The position numbers were made by a program, and so were the translations under genes. A DNA stretch of 64,000 bases from Gallionellales bacterium 39-52-133 (GTDB lineage Bacteria > Pseudomonadota > Gammaproteobacteria > Burkholderiales > Gallionellaceae). This document shows positions 34,113-43,457 of the stretch, piece by piece. Location: positions 1-64,000 of the forward strand of contig NCJL01000006.1 in assembly GCA_002278935.1 (NCBI GenBank), given 5' to 3'. The stretch's first letter is position 1. Each line of letters starts with the position of its first letter. The notes below the pieces were generated by a model. The model did no database searches and had not been told where the DNA came from. It saw only the letters and a program-made list of their open reading frames with translations.

Positions 34113-35114
34113 TTATCCTTTCACGCCAGCTTTAGTTTTGTTACGCCCGCCGCGAGAAACGGCCGCTCCAGCTTGCTTTTGCCGGCCTTTGGCAGCAACG
34201 TTACGCCCGGTTTTCGCTGGCTCAGCCCGCTGACCTTTGTGCGGCGGCGCGCTCTTAATTTGTTTGATTTTTCCTTCAGCAGCACGAGGATCCTCAGTTG
34301 CCTCCTCATCAACTGTCTGTGCCGAAAGCCCAACCCAGTCGAGAATCATGTTCACTTCACCGTCGCCAAGTTCTGCCATCTTGCCGCGCTTGATACTGGG
34401 TGGCAGATTAATAATACCAAAACGCACCCGCATCAAACGACTGACAACCAGTCCCAGCGCTTCAAAAATACGCCGCACCACACGGTTGCGCCCCTCTTTC
34501 AGCACCAGCCTGTACCAGTGATTGAAACCTTCCCCGCCTTCGTCGGTGAGTTTTTCAAACTTCACCGGCCCGTCTTCAAGTTCAATCCCTTCCCTGGTCA
34601 TCTGGCGCATTTGCTCGGGTGTCATCACGCCCTGCACTCGCACCGCATATTCGCGTTCAACCTCAAAGCGCGGATGCATCAAGCGATTTGCCAGCTCGCC
34701 TGATGTGGTAAAAATCAGCAGACCGCTGGTATTGTAGTCAAGCCGGCCAATGGCAATCCACTTCATGCCACGCAACTTGGGCAGCTTTTCAAACACATTG
34801 GTGCGGTTTTCAGGGTCGTCGCGACTGACAATCTCTCCTTCCTGCTTGTGATACAGCAACACGCGCGGGAAATCCCTGTCTTCCTGCGCTTTGACGTGCA
34901 CCGTGCGTTTATCCGCGCGCAATACGTCGCCTTCAACTACACGCATTCCCAGCGTGGCAGGCTCACCGTTGACCGTGACACGACCGGCAGTGATCCACTC
35001 TTCCATTTCCCGACGGGAACCAACGCCTGCCTGGGCCAGCACTTTTTGTATTCTTTCGCCCTGCCCGGGCACCTTGTCATCCTGATCTTTCACCATACCC
35101 CCTTGCCGGTTCAC
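34113..35114 (-). CDS. rluB: 23S rRNA pseudouridine synthase RluB
   Basis: This RsuA-family enzyme makes pseudouridine 2605 in 23S rRNA. It has 333 residues. The N-terminal S4 domain ([21 protein letters not shown]) is followed by the catalytic motif [14 protein letters not shown] with its Asp. The last ~70 residues are a Lys/Arg/Ala-rich tail, probably RNA-binding. A GTG start at 35114 overlaps the recR stop and has a GAGGTGG ribosome site; an ATG six codons later is the alternative. Confidence 0.92.
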   Translation of the reverse strand: MNRQGGMVKDQDDKVPGQGERIQKVLAQAGVGSRREMEEWITAGRVTVNGEPATLGMRVVEGDVLRADKRTVHVKAQEDRDFPRVLLYHKQEGEIVSRDDPENRTNVFEKLPKLRGMKWIAIGRLDYNTSGLLIFTTSGELANRLMHPRFEVEREYAVRVQGVMTPEQMRQMTREGIELEDGPVKFEKLTDEGGEGFNHWYRLVLKEGRNRVVRRIFEALGLVVSRLMRVRFGIINLPPSIKRGKMAELGDGEVNMILDWVGLSAQTVDEEATEDPRAAEGKIKQIKSAPPHKGQRAEPAKTGRNVAAKGRQKQAGAAVSRGGRNKTKAGVKG

Positions 35115-35710
35115 CCGGCCACCTCGCGTCGTTCCAGCACAGCCTGTGCCAGGGTGCCACTATCCACATGTTCCAGTTCGCCGCCCACCGGCAAACCGCG
35201 CGCAATACGCGATACCTTCACGCCCTGCGCATTGAGCAGCGTCGCGATGTAATGCGCAGTCGCCTCGCCCTCAACCGTAAAGTTAGTCGCCAGTATCACT
35301 TCGCATGGCTGCTCCAGCGCGCGCTTCACCAGCCGGTCCAGATGCAATTCGCGTGCACCGATACCATCCAGCGGTGACAGGCGCCCCATCAGCACAAAGT
35401 ACATGCCCTGATAGCACTGCGCCTGCTCCATCATCAGCAAATCTGCGGGCATCTCCACCACGCACAGCAAACTGGAATCGCGCCGTGCTGAACGGCACAT
35501 TTCACACACCTCTTCTTCGGAAAAATTATTGCATTTGGCACAGTGGTGCAGCGTTTCCACTGCATGCGCCAGGGATTGCGCAAGCCGCAAGGCCGCAGGC
35601 TTGTCGCGTTGCAACAGATGGTAAGCCATGCGCTGGGCAGACTTTGGACCAACGCCTGGCAATACGCGCAGCGCTGCAATAAGGGCTTCCAGACTGGATG
35701 GCGTTTTCAT
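35111..35710 (-). CDS. recR: recombination protein RecR
   Basis: This protein forms the RecFOR clamp that helps load RecA. It has 199 residues. The N-terminal helix-hairpin-helix ([20 protein letters not shown]), the four-cysteine zinc finger ([16 protein letters not shown]) and the Toprim domain ([13 protein letters not shown]) are in order. It lies 29 bp after ybaB and overlaps rluB by 4 bp. Confidence 0.95.
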   Translation of the reverse strand: MKTPSSLEALIAALRVLPGVGPKSAQRMAYHLLQRDKPAALRLAQSLAHAVETLHHCAKCNNFSEEEVCEMCRSARRDSSLLCVVEMPADLLMMEQAQCYQGMYFVLMGRLSPLDGIGARELHLDRLVKRALEQPCEVILATNFTVEGEATAHYIATLLNAQGVKVSRIARGLPVGGELEHVDSGTLAQAVLERREVAG

Positions 35711-35739
35711 CCCTGCTCAGAAATTAACAACTTCAGCGA

Positions 35740-36063
35740 TCAAAAGGGCAAGCTCATGCCGGGCGGCAGATTCAGGCCCGCACCAAAACCACCCATTTTT
35801 TCCTTGGTCATAGCCGCCACCTGTTTCACCGCATCGTTCATTGCCGCCACGATCAGGTCTTCCAGCATATCCTTGTCATCCATCACGCTGTCGTCCAGCT
35901 TGATGCGGCGCACTTCATGCGCACAAGTCATCGTTACCTTGACCATGCCGGAAGCGGCCTGACCTTCCACCTCAACCTTGGCCAGTTCGTCCTGCGCCTT
36001 TTTCATGTTGGCCTGCATTTGTTGCGCCTGCTTCATCAAGCCGCCTAGTCCGCCCTTCATCAT
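35740..36063 (-). CDS. ybaB: nucleoid-associated protein YbaB/EbfC
   Basis: This 107-residue DNA-binding protein forms a tweezer-like dimer. The N-terminal helix with [21 protein letters not shown] and the central [19 protein letters not shown] are typical. It sits between dnaX and recR, its conserved location. Confidence 0.94.
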   Translation of the reverse strand: MMKGGLGGLMKQAQQMQANMKKAQDELAKVEVEGQAASGMVKVTMTCAHEVRRIKLDDSVMDDKDMLEDLIVAAMNDAVKQVAAMTKEKMGGFGAGLNLPPGMSLPF

Positions 36064-36079
36064 TACCGCATCCTCCGCA

Positions 36080-37738
36080 CTATTGTTGTATAAATTTTAT
36101 CGAGCTTTCGACGATCTGCGCATCCAGTTGCGCCTGAGCTTCACGCACAAAAGGATCCTGCGCGATTGCATCCGCTGCCGTCTGCTGTTTGACCTGTTTT
36201 TCCTGCTGCTCCACCACCGCGGGGGTAGCCGCTTCTGCCGGCGCACCCACCGACAAATGCAAGCGCACGGGCTGCGCAAAATAATCGCTCAGCGCTGCCT
36301 GCAACTTGTCCTGCGCCATTTTATTGGTTAAAAATTGTTTGTGCTGCGGTGCAAGACTCAGGCTGATTTTGCCCTCCGCAAAACTATCCAGCATGCAATT
36401 TCTGGCCAGTTCACGCGCCATGCCCTGCACATTCAGCTGTGCCAGCAATACATTCCAGTCCAGCTGGCCATTGCCCGTCATTTTCTCAGCAACCGGTGCC
36501 GCAGAGGGTTTTGCAACTGCAGCAACATTCTCTGCCGGCCTGCTTTCTGCGGGCCTGGCTGCAGCCGGCTTTCCCGCCGCTGATTGGGCGTAGACCGCCT
36601 CGGGCGCCGCAGCCAGTCTAGCTTGCTGCGGCACAGACGTAACCACAGAAGCAGCTGGCGCGAACGCCAGCATACGCAACAAGGTCATGGTAAAGCCGGC
36701 ATACTCATCCGGCGCCAGGCTAATTTCGTTACGGCCATGAATCACAATTTGATAAAACAACTGCACCTGTTCGGCACTGAACTGCAGGGCAAGCTCAAAC
36801 AGGCGTGCACGTTCGGGTTCGTCTTCGGGAATCGCCGCTGGCACCGTTTGTGCCAGCGCGATGCGATGCAATAAAGTCGCCAGATCCTGCAACGCCGCGT
36901 CAAACGCAATACTGCGGATCGCCATATCATCGGCAATCCGCAGCAAACCGGCACCATCCTGCGCGCGCAGGGTTTGCAACAGGTCAAAAAGATAGCTCTG
37001 ATCGATCGCGCCCAGCATATTGCGCACCGTTGCCTCTTCAACCCTGGAGTCGGAATAAGCGATTGCCTGATCCATCAGGCTCAGCGCATCGCGCATGCTG
37101 CCCTGCGCAGCGCGCGCCACCAGATTCAGCGCGCCGTTCTCAAACGGGATATTTTCCTGCTCCAGCACATACTGAAGATGCTTGAGGATCAGCGCCGGCG
37201 GCAGCTGTTTCAGATTGAACTGCAGGCAGCGCGACAGAACGGTCACCGGAATCTTCTGCGGGTCGGTGGTGGCCAGAATAAATTTCACATGCGCGGGCGG
37301 CTCTTCCAGCGTCTTCAGCATCGCGTTAAATGCAGACTTAGACAACATATGCACTTCGTCGATGATATACACCTTGAAACGTCCACTGGTCGGCGCATAC
37401 AGCGCGCTTTCCAGCAGTTCGCGCATATTATCGACTTGTGTATTCGACGCCGCGTCCAGCTCGATCAGGTCAATATAACGGCCGCTGTCGATTTCCATGC
37501 AGGCGCTGCAAGTACCACAGGGCGTGGCGGTAATGCCGCTTTCACAATTCAGGGATTTGGCAAAGATGCGCGCGATAGTGGTCTTGCCCACACCGCGCGT
37601 GCCGGTGAACAGATAGGCGTGATGCAGGCGGTTTTGTGTCAGCGCATTGCTCAGCGCCTGCACGACATGCTCCTGCCCCGCCAGTTGGGCGAAGTTTTTT
37701 GGACGCCATTTACGCGCTAGAACGGAAGTTGCAGACAA
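36080..37738 (-). CDS. dnaX: DNA polymerase III subunit gamma/tau
   Basis: This is the clamp-loader ATPase, with 552 residues. Walker A is GTRGVGKTT (46-54). The zinc-site cysteines are Cys65, Cys74, Cys77 and Cys80, and the DEVHMLS Walker B and the SRC sensor segment are present. An Ala/Pro-rich linker (about 385-440) precedes a tau-like C-terminal domain. I saw no clear A-rich slippery heptamer that would make gamma by frameshifting. It heads dnaX-ybaB-recR-rluB. Confidence 0.95.
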   Translation of the reverse strand: MSATSVLARKWRPKNFAQLAGQEHVVQALSNALTQNRLHHAYLFTGTRGVGKTTIARIFAKSLNCESGITATPCGTCSACMEIDSGRYIDLIELDAASNTQVDNMRELLESALYAPTSGRFKVYIIDEVHMLSKSAFNAMLKTLEEPPAHVKFILATTDPQKIPVTVLSRCLQFNLKQLPPALILKHLQYVLEQENIPFENGALNLVARAAQGSMRDALSLMDQAIAYSDSRVEEATVRNMLGAIDQSYLFDLLQTLRAQDGAGLLRIADDMAIRSIAFDAALQDLATLLHRIALAQTVPAAIPEDEPERARLFELALQFSAEQVQLFYQIVIHGRNEISLAPDEYAGFTMTLLRMLAFAPAASVVTSVPQQARLAAAPEAVYAQSAAGKPAAARPAESRPAENVAAVAKPSAAPVAEKMTGNGQLDWNVLLAQLNVQGMARELARNCMLDSFAEGKISLSLAPQHKQFLTNKMAQDKLQAALSDYFAQPVRLHLSVGAPAEAATPAVVEQQEKQVKQQTAADAIAQDPFVREAQAQLDAQIVESSIKFIQQ

Positions 37739-37881
37739 GATTTATACCGTTTAAAAACAAATAATTAGGGTCGACCTGCCAGATATCGCACAAGACCAGC
37801 AAAAACGGGGGTAATTTTAGCACGTTTAATGCGGCAGATTTAATTGCATCAACGCGGGGACGAGGGTGATTACATGCACTA

Positions 37882-37887
37882 CAAAAA
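37882..37887 (-). terminator. T-rich end of ffs
   Basis: On the minus strand CTTTTT directly follows the closing stem of the SRP RNA gene. The terminal stem of the RNA itself provides the hairpin. Confidence 0.5.
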
Positions 37888-37890
37888 GGA

Positions 37891-37985
37891 GGCGAGCCTT
37901 AACCCCGGCACTTGCGGTAATAGCTATGGCTGCTTCCTTCCGGACCTGACCAGGTTTACTACACCACAATGCGGGGAGACCCGCC
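37891..37985 (-). ncRNA. ffs: small bacterial SRP RNA (4.5S)
   Basis: On the minus strand the invariant SRP core GGTCAGGTCCGGAAGGAAGC and the following AGCC are present, with the GGAA tetraloop and both internal loops. The ends GGCGGGTC and GGCTCGCC can pair along all eight positions (with G-U pairs), defining a ~95-nt hairpin RNA. It binds Ffh for co-translational membrane targeting. Its location beside dnaX is common in proteobacteria. Confidence 0.95.
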
Positions 37986-37997
37986 AATTCGTTCAAG

Positions 37998-39524
37998 TTA
38001 AACCTGTCGCACTGGAATCATTCCGATTCGTTTGCGCCATTCTGCCGGCCCGATTTCATGCACTGAACGCCCTTGCGCGTCCACTGCCACGGTTACCGGC
38101 ATGTTTTCCACTTCAAATTCATATATTGCTTCCATGCCGAGATCGGCAAAGGCAAGCACTTTTGCACTGCGGATGGCTTTTGCCACCAGATAAGCAGCGC
38201 CACCTATCGCAATCAGATACACCGCGCCGTGTTTTCTGATCGCCTCAATACCCGTCTTGCCGCGCTCCGCCTTGCCCACCATGCCGATCAGACCTGTTTC
38301 GGCCAGCATGGTTTCGGTGAATTTGTCCATGCGTGTGGCAGTGGTGGGACCTGCGGGACCAACCACCTCATCGCGCACCGGATCAACCGGGCCGACATAA
38401 TAAATGAAACGGTTGGTAAAATCCACGCCGGGCGGCAGTTTCTCGCCGCGCGCCAGCATATCGATGATACGTTTATGTGCCGCATCGCGCCCAGTGAGCA
38501 ACTTGCCGGACAACAGCACGGTTTCGCCCGGCTGCCATTTTGCGATATCCGCTTTCGTCAGCGTATCCAGATTCACCCGCCGCGCATCTTCCGCCGCATG
38601 CCAGTGCACATCGGGGTAGTCTTCCAGTTTTGGCGGGGTAAATTGCGCCACGCCGCTGCCATCCAGCTCGAAATGAATATGCCGCGTGGCCGCACAATTG
38701 GGAATAATCGCCACCGGCTTGGAGGCCGCATGGGTGGGGTAATCCAGAATCTTTACATCCAGCACGGTAGTGAGCCCGCCCAGGCCCTGCGCGCCTATGC
38801 CCAGCGCATTCACTTTGTCGTAAATCTCGATGCGCAACTCTTCAATTCTGTTTTGCGCACCGCGTTCTTTTAATTCAGTCATGTCAATGGACTGCATCAG
38901 CGCTTCTTTCGCCAGCAGCATGGCTTTTTCTGCGGTGCCGCCGATGCCGATGCCCAGCATGCCTGGCGGGCACCAGCCCGCACCCATGCCCGGCAACTGA
39001 CCAACTACCCACTCCACCACGTCATCGCTCGGGTTCAGCATCGCAAAGCGCGCCTTGTTCTCCGAGCCGCCGCCTTTGGCGCCGATGCGCACATCCACTC
39101 TGTCGCCCGGCACCAGTTCAAAATGCACCACTGCCGGCGTGTTGTCGCCGGTATTTTTACGCTTGCCCGCCGGGTCTTCCACGATGGAAGCACGCAGCAC
39201 ATTGTCCGGTTGCAGATAGCCCTGACGCACCCCGGCATTCACCATGTCGGTGATGCTCATCGTCGCATCTGTCCAGCGCACGTCCATGCCTATGCGCACA
39301 AACGCCACCACGATACCGGTGTCCTGGCACACCGGACGGTGGCCCTGTGCACTCATGCGCGAATTGGTCAGTATCTGGGCCATTGCATCCTTCGCCGCCG
39401 GCGACTCTTCGCGCTCATAGGCTGCCGCCACCGAGCGGATGAAATCGGCCGGATGGTAATAGGAAATAAACTGCAAGGCGTCGGCAATGCTGTCAATGAA
39501 ATCCTGCTGGCGTATGGTGGTCAT
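37998..39524 (-). CDS. fumA: class I fumarate hydratase (iron-sulfur type)
   Basis: This 4Fe-4S enzyme hydrates fumarate to malate in the TCA cycle. It has 508 residues. The N-terminal cluster-binding part contains GHRPVCQDTGIVVAFV, and later segments are GAGWCPPGMLGIGIGGTAEKA, PNCAATRHIHFELDG and the C-terminal beta domain with YVGPVDPVRDEVVGPAGPTT. It starts 180 bp from the divergent phoX. The class is firm; the fumA/fumB label is arbitrary. Confidence 0.93.
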   Translation of the reverse strand: MTTIRQQDFIDSIADALQFISYYHPADFIRSVAAAYEREESPAAKDAMAQILTNSRMSAQGHRPVCQDTGIVVAFVRIGMDVRWTDATMSITDMVNAGVRQGYLQPDNVLRASIVEDPAGKRKNTGDNTPAVVHFELVPGDRVDVRIGAKGGGSENKARFAMLNPSDDVVEWVVGQLPGMGAGWCPPGMLGIGIGGTAEKAMLLAKEALMQSIDMTELKERGAQNRIEELRIEIYDKVNALGIGAQGLGGLTTVLDVKILDYPTHAASKPVAIIPNCAATRHIHFELDGSGVAQFTPPKLEDYPDVHWHAAEDARRVNLDTLTKADIAKWQPGETVLLSGKLLTGRDAAHKRIIDMLARGEKLPPGVDFTNRFIYYVGPVDPVRDEVVGPAGPTTATRMDKFTETMLAETGLIGMVGKAERGKTGIEAIRKHGAVYLIAIGGAAYLVAKAIRSAKVLAFADLGMEAIYEFEVENMPVTVAVDAQGRSVHEIGPAEWRKRIGMIPVRQV

Positions 39525-39627
39525 GGGGTTCTCGGTTTAATGAGTGGAATGCGATCGATTATGCGAGTTGGAGGAGCTTGCGTCAAATACAGCGCCAAGC
39601 AGGCAGTGTTATTAGCTGAAATTTTTC

Positions 39628-39645
39628 TGTCATGCGCATGTAACA
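39628..39645 (+). promoter_or_regulatory. possible Pho box upstream of phoX
   Basis: CTGTCAT (39628-39634), four bases and ATGTAAC (39639-39645) match the PhoB-box layout of two 7-bp direct repeats at 11-bp pitch. The first unit is perfect and the second matches 4 of 7. A further CTGTGCA occurs at 39651, roughly in phase. It lies 108 bp before the phoX start, so phosphate control is plausible. Confidence 0.45.
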
Positions 39646-39752
39646 CATGCTGTGCATTATTTCCGCACTGCAAAAACAGTTGCCGGCCGTGAATATCGGT
39701 CAAGTTGATTTGCCTTATTCCATTTCAATCATTCAGACAGAGGAACCTAGCC

Positions 39753-41984
39753 ATGAACGATCGCACCAAACTGCCCGCCCCCCAAATCGATCCGGACGAT
39801 ATCGGTTATAACGACTCCGGCAATCCCACTTTTGACTCCATCCTGTCCTCCCGCCTGAGCCGCCGCGACTTTTTGCTCGGCAGTGCCAGCACGGGAGCCA
39901 TGGCCATCTTCGGCGCTGTTCCATTCAGCGCATTTGCCGGCCATGACCATGGCCATGGCGCCAGAGCCGAATCACTGCTGGGTTTCAAGGCCGTGGCCAA
40001 AAGCCTCGCCGACGTTGTCAGCGTGCCCGAAGGTTATAGCTACTCGGTATTGTGCGCGCTGGGCGATCCGCTCGCCGCCGGTGTATCGGCATACAGCAAC
40101 AATGGCACGGATAGCGATTTCGAATATCGTTTTGGCGATCATCATGACGGTATGGAATATTTTGAACTTTCCGAAAGCGGCAAACCCCACCATCACGGCC
40201 ACGACCGCGACCACCACAGCAGCAGCCGCGCACTGATAGGCCTCAACCACGAGGCAACCACCGACGAGCTGAGGTCTTCTTTCTTTCTGCATGCAAATGG
40301 CGGCACCTCGACGCTGCCGCGCCCCGCTGCCGAAGTGGACAAGGAAATGGCGGTACATGGCATCTCCGTATTCGAGATCAGGAAAAACCGTCGCGGTCAG
40401 TTTGCCTATGTGCAGGATTCCGCCTTCAACTTCCGCATTCACCAGAACACACCGGTTGAAATTTCCGGACCAGCGCGCGGTAATGCCTTGCTGGTAACCA
40501 AGTATTCAAACAATGGCACGATGACCCGCGGCACCCTAAACAACTGCGGCACCGGCAAAACTCCCTGGGGCACACTGCTGACCGGCGAAGAAAACTGGAC
40601 AGGTTATTTCTTCCGCAATGCCACAGACAATGCCGCGCGCGGCAATGACAAGAGCGTGACATCGCTTAATCGCTATGGTCGCAGCCAGGGTGCGGCGAGC
40701 CGCCACGGCTGGGAAACCGGCGGTGTGGAGGACAAGTATGCACGCTGGGATATCAGCCTGAGCGGCGCTGCCGCGAGCGATGACTATCGCAACGAACTCA
40801 ACACCATGGGCTACATCGTCGAGATCGACCCCTATGACAAGACTCAGGCTGCGCGCAAGCGCACCGCCCTGGGACGTTTCGCGCATGAGGCAGCTGCCTT
40901 CTGCATCCCGAAAGTCGGCAAACCGATTGCTGTGTATCAGGGCGACGACGCTCGCGGCGAATACATCTACAAATGGGTTTCCACCAGAGAGTGGCATGCC
41001 GCCGATGCCCACCGCCACAACCGCCTTGAGGTTGGCGACAAGTACCTGAACGATGGCAAACTCTATGTGGCACAGTTTAATGCCGATGGCACCGGCACAT
41101 GGCTGGAACTGTCCATCAACAACCCGGCCATCTCCGCTTACACCAAATATACTTTTGCCGACCAGGCCGATGTGTGCATCAACTCGCGCCTCGCCGCCGA
41201 TGCCGTGGGCGCCACCAAAATGGACCGCCCCGAATGGAGCGGCGTTAATCCGGCCAACGGCGAGATCTATTTCGCGCTGACCAACAACAGTAACCGCCGC
41301 ACCAATCCCACCAGCTCACAGCAAGCCCCCGATGCGGCCAACCCGCGCGCCTACAGCGACCTCAAGGGCGGCTCCAAGGTTCAAAATGGCAACGTCAACG
41401 GCCATATCCTGCGTGTCAGGGAAGCCGGCAACGAAGTCGCCGCCACCACCTTCAGCTGGGATATCTACCTGTTCGGCGCCGAATCCACCGCGGGTGCCGA
41501 CATCAACCTGTCCGGCCTTACAGCCGATCAGGATTTTTCCAGCCCCGACGGCCTGGTATTCACGCCTTCAACCGGCATCTGCTGGATTCAGACCGATGAC
41601 GGCGCCTATACCGATGTCACCAACTGCATGATGCTTGCAGCGCTGCCAGGTCAGGTGGGCGATGGCGGCGCGGTTACCGTGCCGGGCACCAATATCACCA
41701 CTTATCAGGGCAAGCTGCCCAAAGCCAATACCCTGAAGCGCTTTCTGGTTGGTGCCAAGGATTGCGAAATTACCGGTGTGTGTGAAACCCCGGATGGCAA
41801 GGCCATGTTTGTCAACATCCAGCATCCGGGTGAAGGTACTGCCCATGCCGACATCGCCGACCCCACCAAATACACCAGCCACTGGCCGGGTAATGCTGGC
41901 TATGGCTCAGGCGGCATCATTGCACGCCCGCGCTCGGCAACAATTGTCATCACCAAAAACGACGGGGGGCGCATCGGTAGTTAA
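39753..41984 (+). CDS. phoX: PhoX-type (DUF839) Tat-exported alkaline phosphatase
   Basis: This 743-residue protein hydrolyses phosphoesters outside the cytoplasm if it behaves like other PhoX enzymes, which use iron and calcium. A Tat signal (SRRDFLLGSASTGAMAIFG) sits after an unusual ~33-residue leader, as in other PhoX proteins. The DUF839 body contains ALIGLNHEATTDELRS, GTLLTGEENWTGYF, and WSGVNPANGEIYFALTNNS near the metal sites. A His-rich stretch (PHHHGHDRDHHSS) at about 145-160 is unusual and may bind metal. ATG 39753 follows AGAGGAAC. A strong terminator follows. Confidence 0.88.
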   Translation: MNDRTKLPAPQIDPDDIGYNDSGNPTFDSILSSRLSRRDFLLGSASTGAMAIFGAVPFSAFAGHDHGHGARAESLLGFKAVAKSLADVVSVPEGYSYSVLCALGDPLAAGVSAYSNNGTDSDFEYRFGDHHDGMEYFELSESGKPHHHGHDRDHHSSSRALIGLNHEATTDELRSSFFLHANGGTSTLPRPAAEVDKEMAVHGISVFEIRKNRRGQFAYVQDSAFNFRIHQNTPVEISGPARGNALLVTKYSNNGTMTRGTLNNCGTGKTPWGTLLTGEENWTGYFFRNATDNAARGNDKSVTSLNRYGRSQGAASRHGWETGGVEDKYARWDISLSGAAASDDYRNELNTMGYIVEIDPYDKTQAARKRTALGRFAHEAAAFCIPKVGKPIAVYQGDDARGEYIYKWVSTREWHAADAHRHNRLEVGDKYLNDGKLYVAQFNADGTGTWLELSINNPAISAYTKYTFADQADVCINSRLAADAVGATKMDRPEWSGVNPANGEIYFALTNNSNRRTNPTSSQQAPDAANPRAYSDLKGGSKVQNGNVNGHILRVREAGNEVAATTFSWDIYLFGAESTAGADINLSGLTADQDFSSPDGLVFTPSTGICWIQTDDGAYTDVTNCMMLAALPGQVGDGGAVTVPGTNITTYQGKLPKANTLKRFLVGAKDCEITGVCETPDGKAMFVNIQHPGEGTAHADIADPTKYTSHWPGNAGYGSGGIIARPRSATIVITKNDGGRIGS

Positions 41985-42042
41985 CAACACGAACACTGTC
42001 AGCCTGAAAATAGACTGACAGCAATTTTATCTACCCAGTTTG

Positions 42043-42064
42043 CGGCCTTCGGGCCGTTTTTTTT
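42043..42064 (+). terminator. intrinsic terminator of phoX
   Basis: CGGCC-TTCG-GGCCG (42043-42056) with the stable TTCG loop is followed by eight T residues (42057-42064). A second weak dyad (ACTGTCAG/CTGACAG) lies just upstream. Confidence 0.9.
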
Positions 42065-42077
42065 ATCTTAAAAAAAG

Positions 42078-42279
42078 AAGCTTAATCCACAGATTTCACA
42101 GATTCACACAGATTCACACAGATTAAATAAAAATTATTTAGGGAGTCCCTGATTAAGCCTTCTTCCCCGCCTTCGCAGGAACGACAACATGGACTTAATC
42201 AGAGCATCCTTGGATAAGCACTTACATATAGCAGCAAATATCAGTAATCGTTTTTTAATCTGTGGAAATCTGTGGACAA
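42078..42279. repeat. CACAGATT hairpin repeat interrupted by another element
   Basis: The outer part (42078-42141 and 42214-42279) matches the uninterrupted copy at 45761-45880 almost base for base. It begins AATCCACAGATTTCACAGAT, has the middle AGCACTTACATA and ends AATCTGTGGAAATCTGTGGA. One extra CACACAGATT unit is present on the left. Nothing coding is seen in 41985-42463, which otherwise holds the phoX terminator, this element and an IHF-like site. Confidence 0.8.
42142..42213. mobile_element. 72-bp miniature inverted element nested in the CACAGATT repeat
   Basis: The segment starts GGAGTCCCTGATTAAG and ends with the near-inverse CTTAATCAGAGCATCC followed by TTGG (13 of 16 arm positions match). 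A GC-rich centre (CCCCGCCTTCGCAGGAACGAC) separates the arms. It is absent from the sister repeat at 45761-45880, where TTTAG runs straight into AAAAGCACTTACAT, so it looks inserted. It has no coding capacity and would have to be moved in trans. A clear target duplication is not visible. Confidence 0.65.
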
Positions 42280-42405
42280 CTGTTTTTTCCAGGTTTACAG
42301 GTCTGAAGCACAGCTACGGCTCCCTGCAAAATGCTGCCAATATGAAAAACGCAAGCCGTCCCGGAACAAGCTGGCAGGCTGACTGCACCCGCAGCAGATG
42401 GATAT

Positions 42406-42433
42406 TTATAAGTTATTGATTTTATTGAATATT
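42406..42433 (-). promoter_or_regulatory. 28-bp AT-rich IHF-like element, copy 2 (3' of terC)
   Basis: On the minus strand it reads AATATTCAATAAAATC then AATAACTTATAA. It contains AATCAA-TAAC-TTA, matching the IHF consensus. It lies 30 bp beyond the terC stop, so it is not an obvious promoter element here. Confidence 0.45.
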
Positions 42434-42463
42434 TTACAAGATACCATCAGCTTCTGCGCACCG

Positions 42464-43417
42464 CTATTTACGCGTTGCCAGCAAGCTCGCAACCACGCTG
42501 GCACCGATCAGCACCGCGACTATCAGCAGCGAGGCGGTTACCGGCACGTGATACCAGGGCATGATCAGCATCTTGCTGCCGATAAAGGTGAGCACCATGG
42601 CCAGGCCGTACTTGAGCAAATGAAAGCGATCCGCGATATCGGCCAGCAGGAAGTACAGCGCGCGCAAACCCATAATCGCGAAGATATTCGAGGTGAAGAC
42701 AATAAACGGATCGGTGGTGATTGCAAAAATCGCCGGGATGGAATCCACCGCGAACACCAGATCGGTCACCTCGATCAGGATCAACACCAGAAACAGCGGC
42801 GTGAAATAGCGCACGCCATTTTTCATCACCATGAATTTCTCGCCATGGTTCTCTTCTGAAATGCGCAAATGTCTGCGCGCAAATTTCAGCACCGGATTTT
42901 TGTTCAAGTCCGGTTCTTTCTCCGCCATCACCAGCATGCGCATGCCGGTCACCACCAGGAAGAAGCCGAAAATATACAACACCCAGCTGAATTCGCGCAC
43001 CAGCCATGCACCGGCCAGTATCATCACCGCACGCATCACGATGGCACCCAGCACGCCAAAGATCAGCACGCGGCGCTGATATTCCGCCGCCACATGAAAC
43101 GAGGAAAAGATCAGCAAAAAGATAAACACGTTGTCTACTGACAGGGATTTTTCAATCAGGTAGCCGGTGAGAAACTCCAGCGTTTTGCGGTCGGCAACTT
43201 CCTGGCCGACCGTGCCGCTTAAATGCCACCAAAGACCATAGGCAAACACCAGCGCCATACTCACCCACACCAGCGACCAGATTGCGGCCTCCTTCACACT
43301 CACCTTGTGCGCCGTCTTGCCGCCAAATACAAACAGGTCCAGCACCAGCATCACCAGCACAAAGGCGATAAAACCCGCCCACATCCAGCCACTTCCTATC
43401 ATCACTTCCGCTGTCAT
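42464..43417 (-). CDS. TerC/Alx-family membrane protein
   Basis: This 317-residue protein has about nine transmembrane helices. Conserved acidic residues lie in helices VLVMLVLDLFVFG, EKSLSVDNVFIFLLIF and EVTDLVFAVDSIPAIF, the TerC metal-site pattern. Homologues (Alx, TerC) export manganese or support metalation of exported proteins. It begins 40 bp from the garR-like stop, too close for a yybP-ykoY riboswitch, so Mn control is not evident. It may be read through from garR. Confidence 0.88.
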   Translation of the reverse strand: MTAEVMIGSGWMWAGFIAFVLVMLVLDLFVFGGKTAHKVSVKEAAIWSLVWVSMALVFAYGLWWHLSGTVGQEVADRKTLEFLTGYLIEKSLSVDNVFIFLLIFSSFHVAAEYQRRVLIFGVLGAIVMRAVMILAGAWLVREFSWVLYIFGFFLVVTGMRMLVMAEKEPDLNKNPVLKFARRHLRISEENHGEKFMVMKNGVRYFTPLFLVLILIEVTDLVFAVDSIPAIFAITTDPFIVFTSNIFAIMGLRALYFLLADIADRFHLLKYGLAMVLTFIGSKMLIMPWYHVPVTASLLIVAVLIGASVVASLLATRK

Positions 43418-43457
43418 CTCAACTCAACCTTTACAAAATATTTGGCGCCCGCATTCC

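Noticed and set aside
36080..37738. Programmed frameshift in dnaX producing gamma
   Set aside because: No A-rich slippery heptamer with a following stem was found in the frame near the expected position.
42081..42300. CRISPR-like array because of tandem CACAGATT units
   Set aside because: Units are 8-10 bp with no spacers of even length and the two halves are inverted to each other; no cas genes nearby.
43418..43457. yybP-ykoY manganese riboswitch ahead of terC
   Set aside because: Only 40 bp separate terC from the upstream gene, too short for the riboswitch, and no conserved core is seen.
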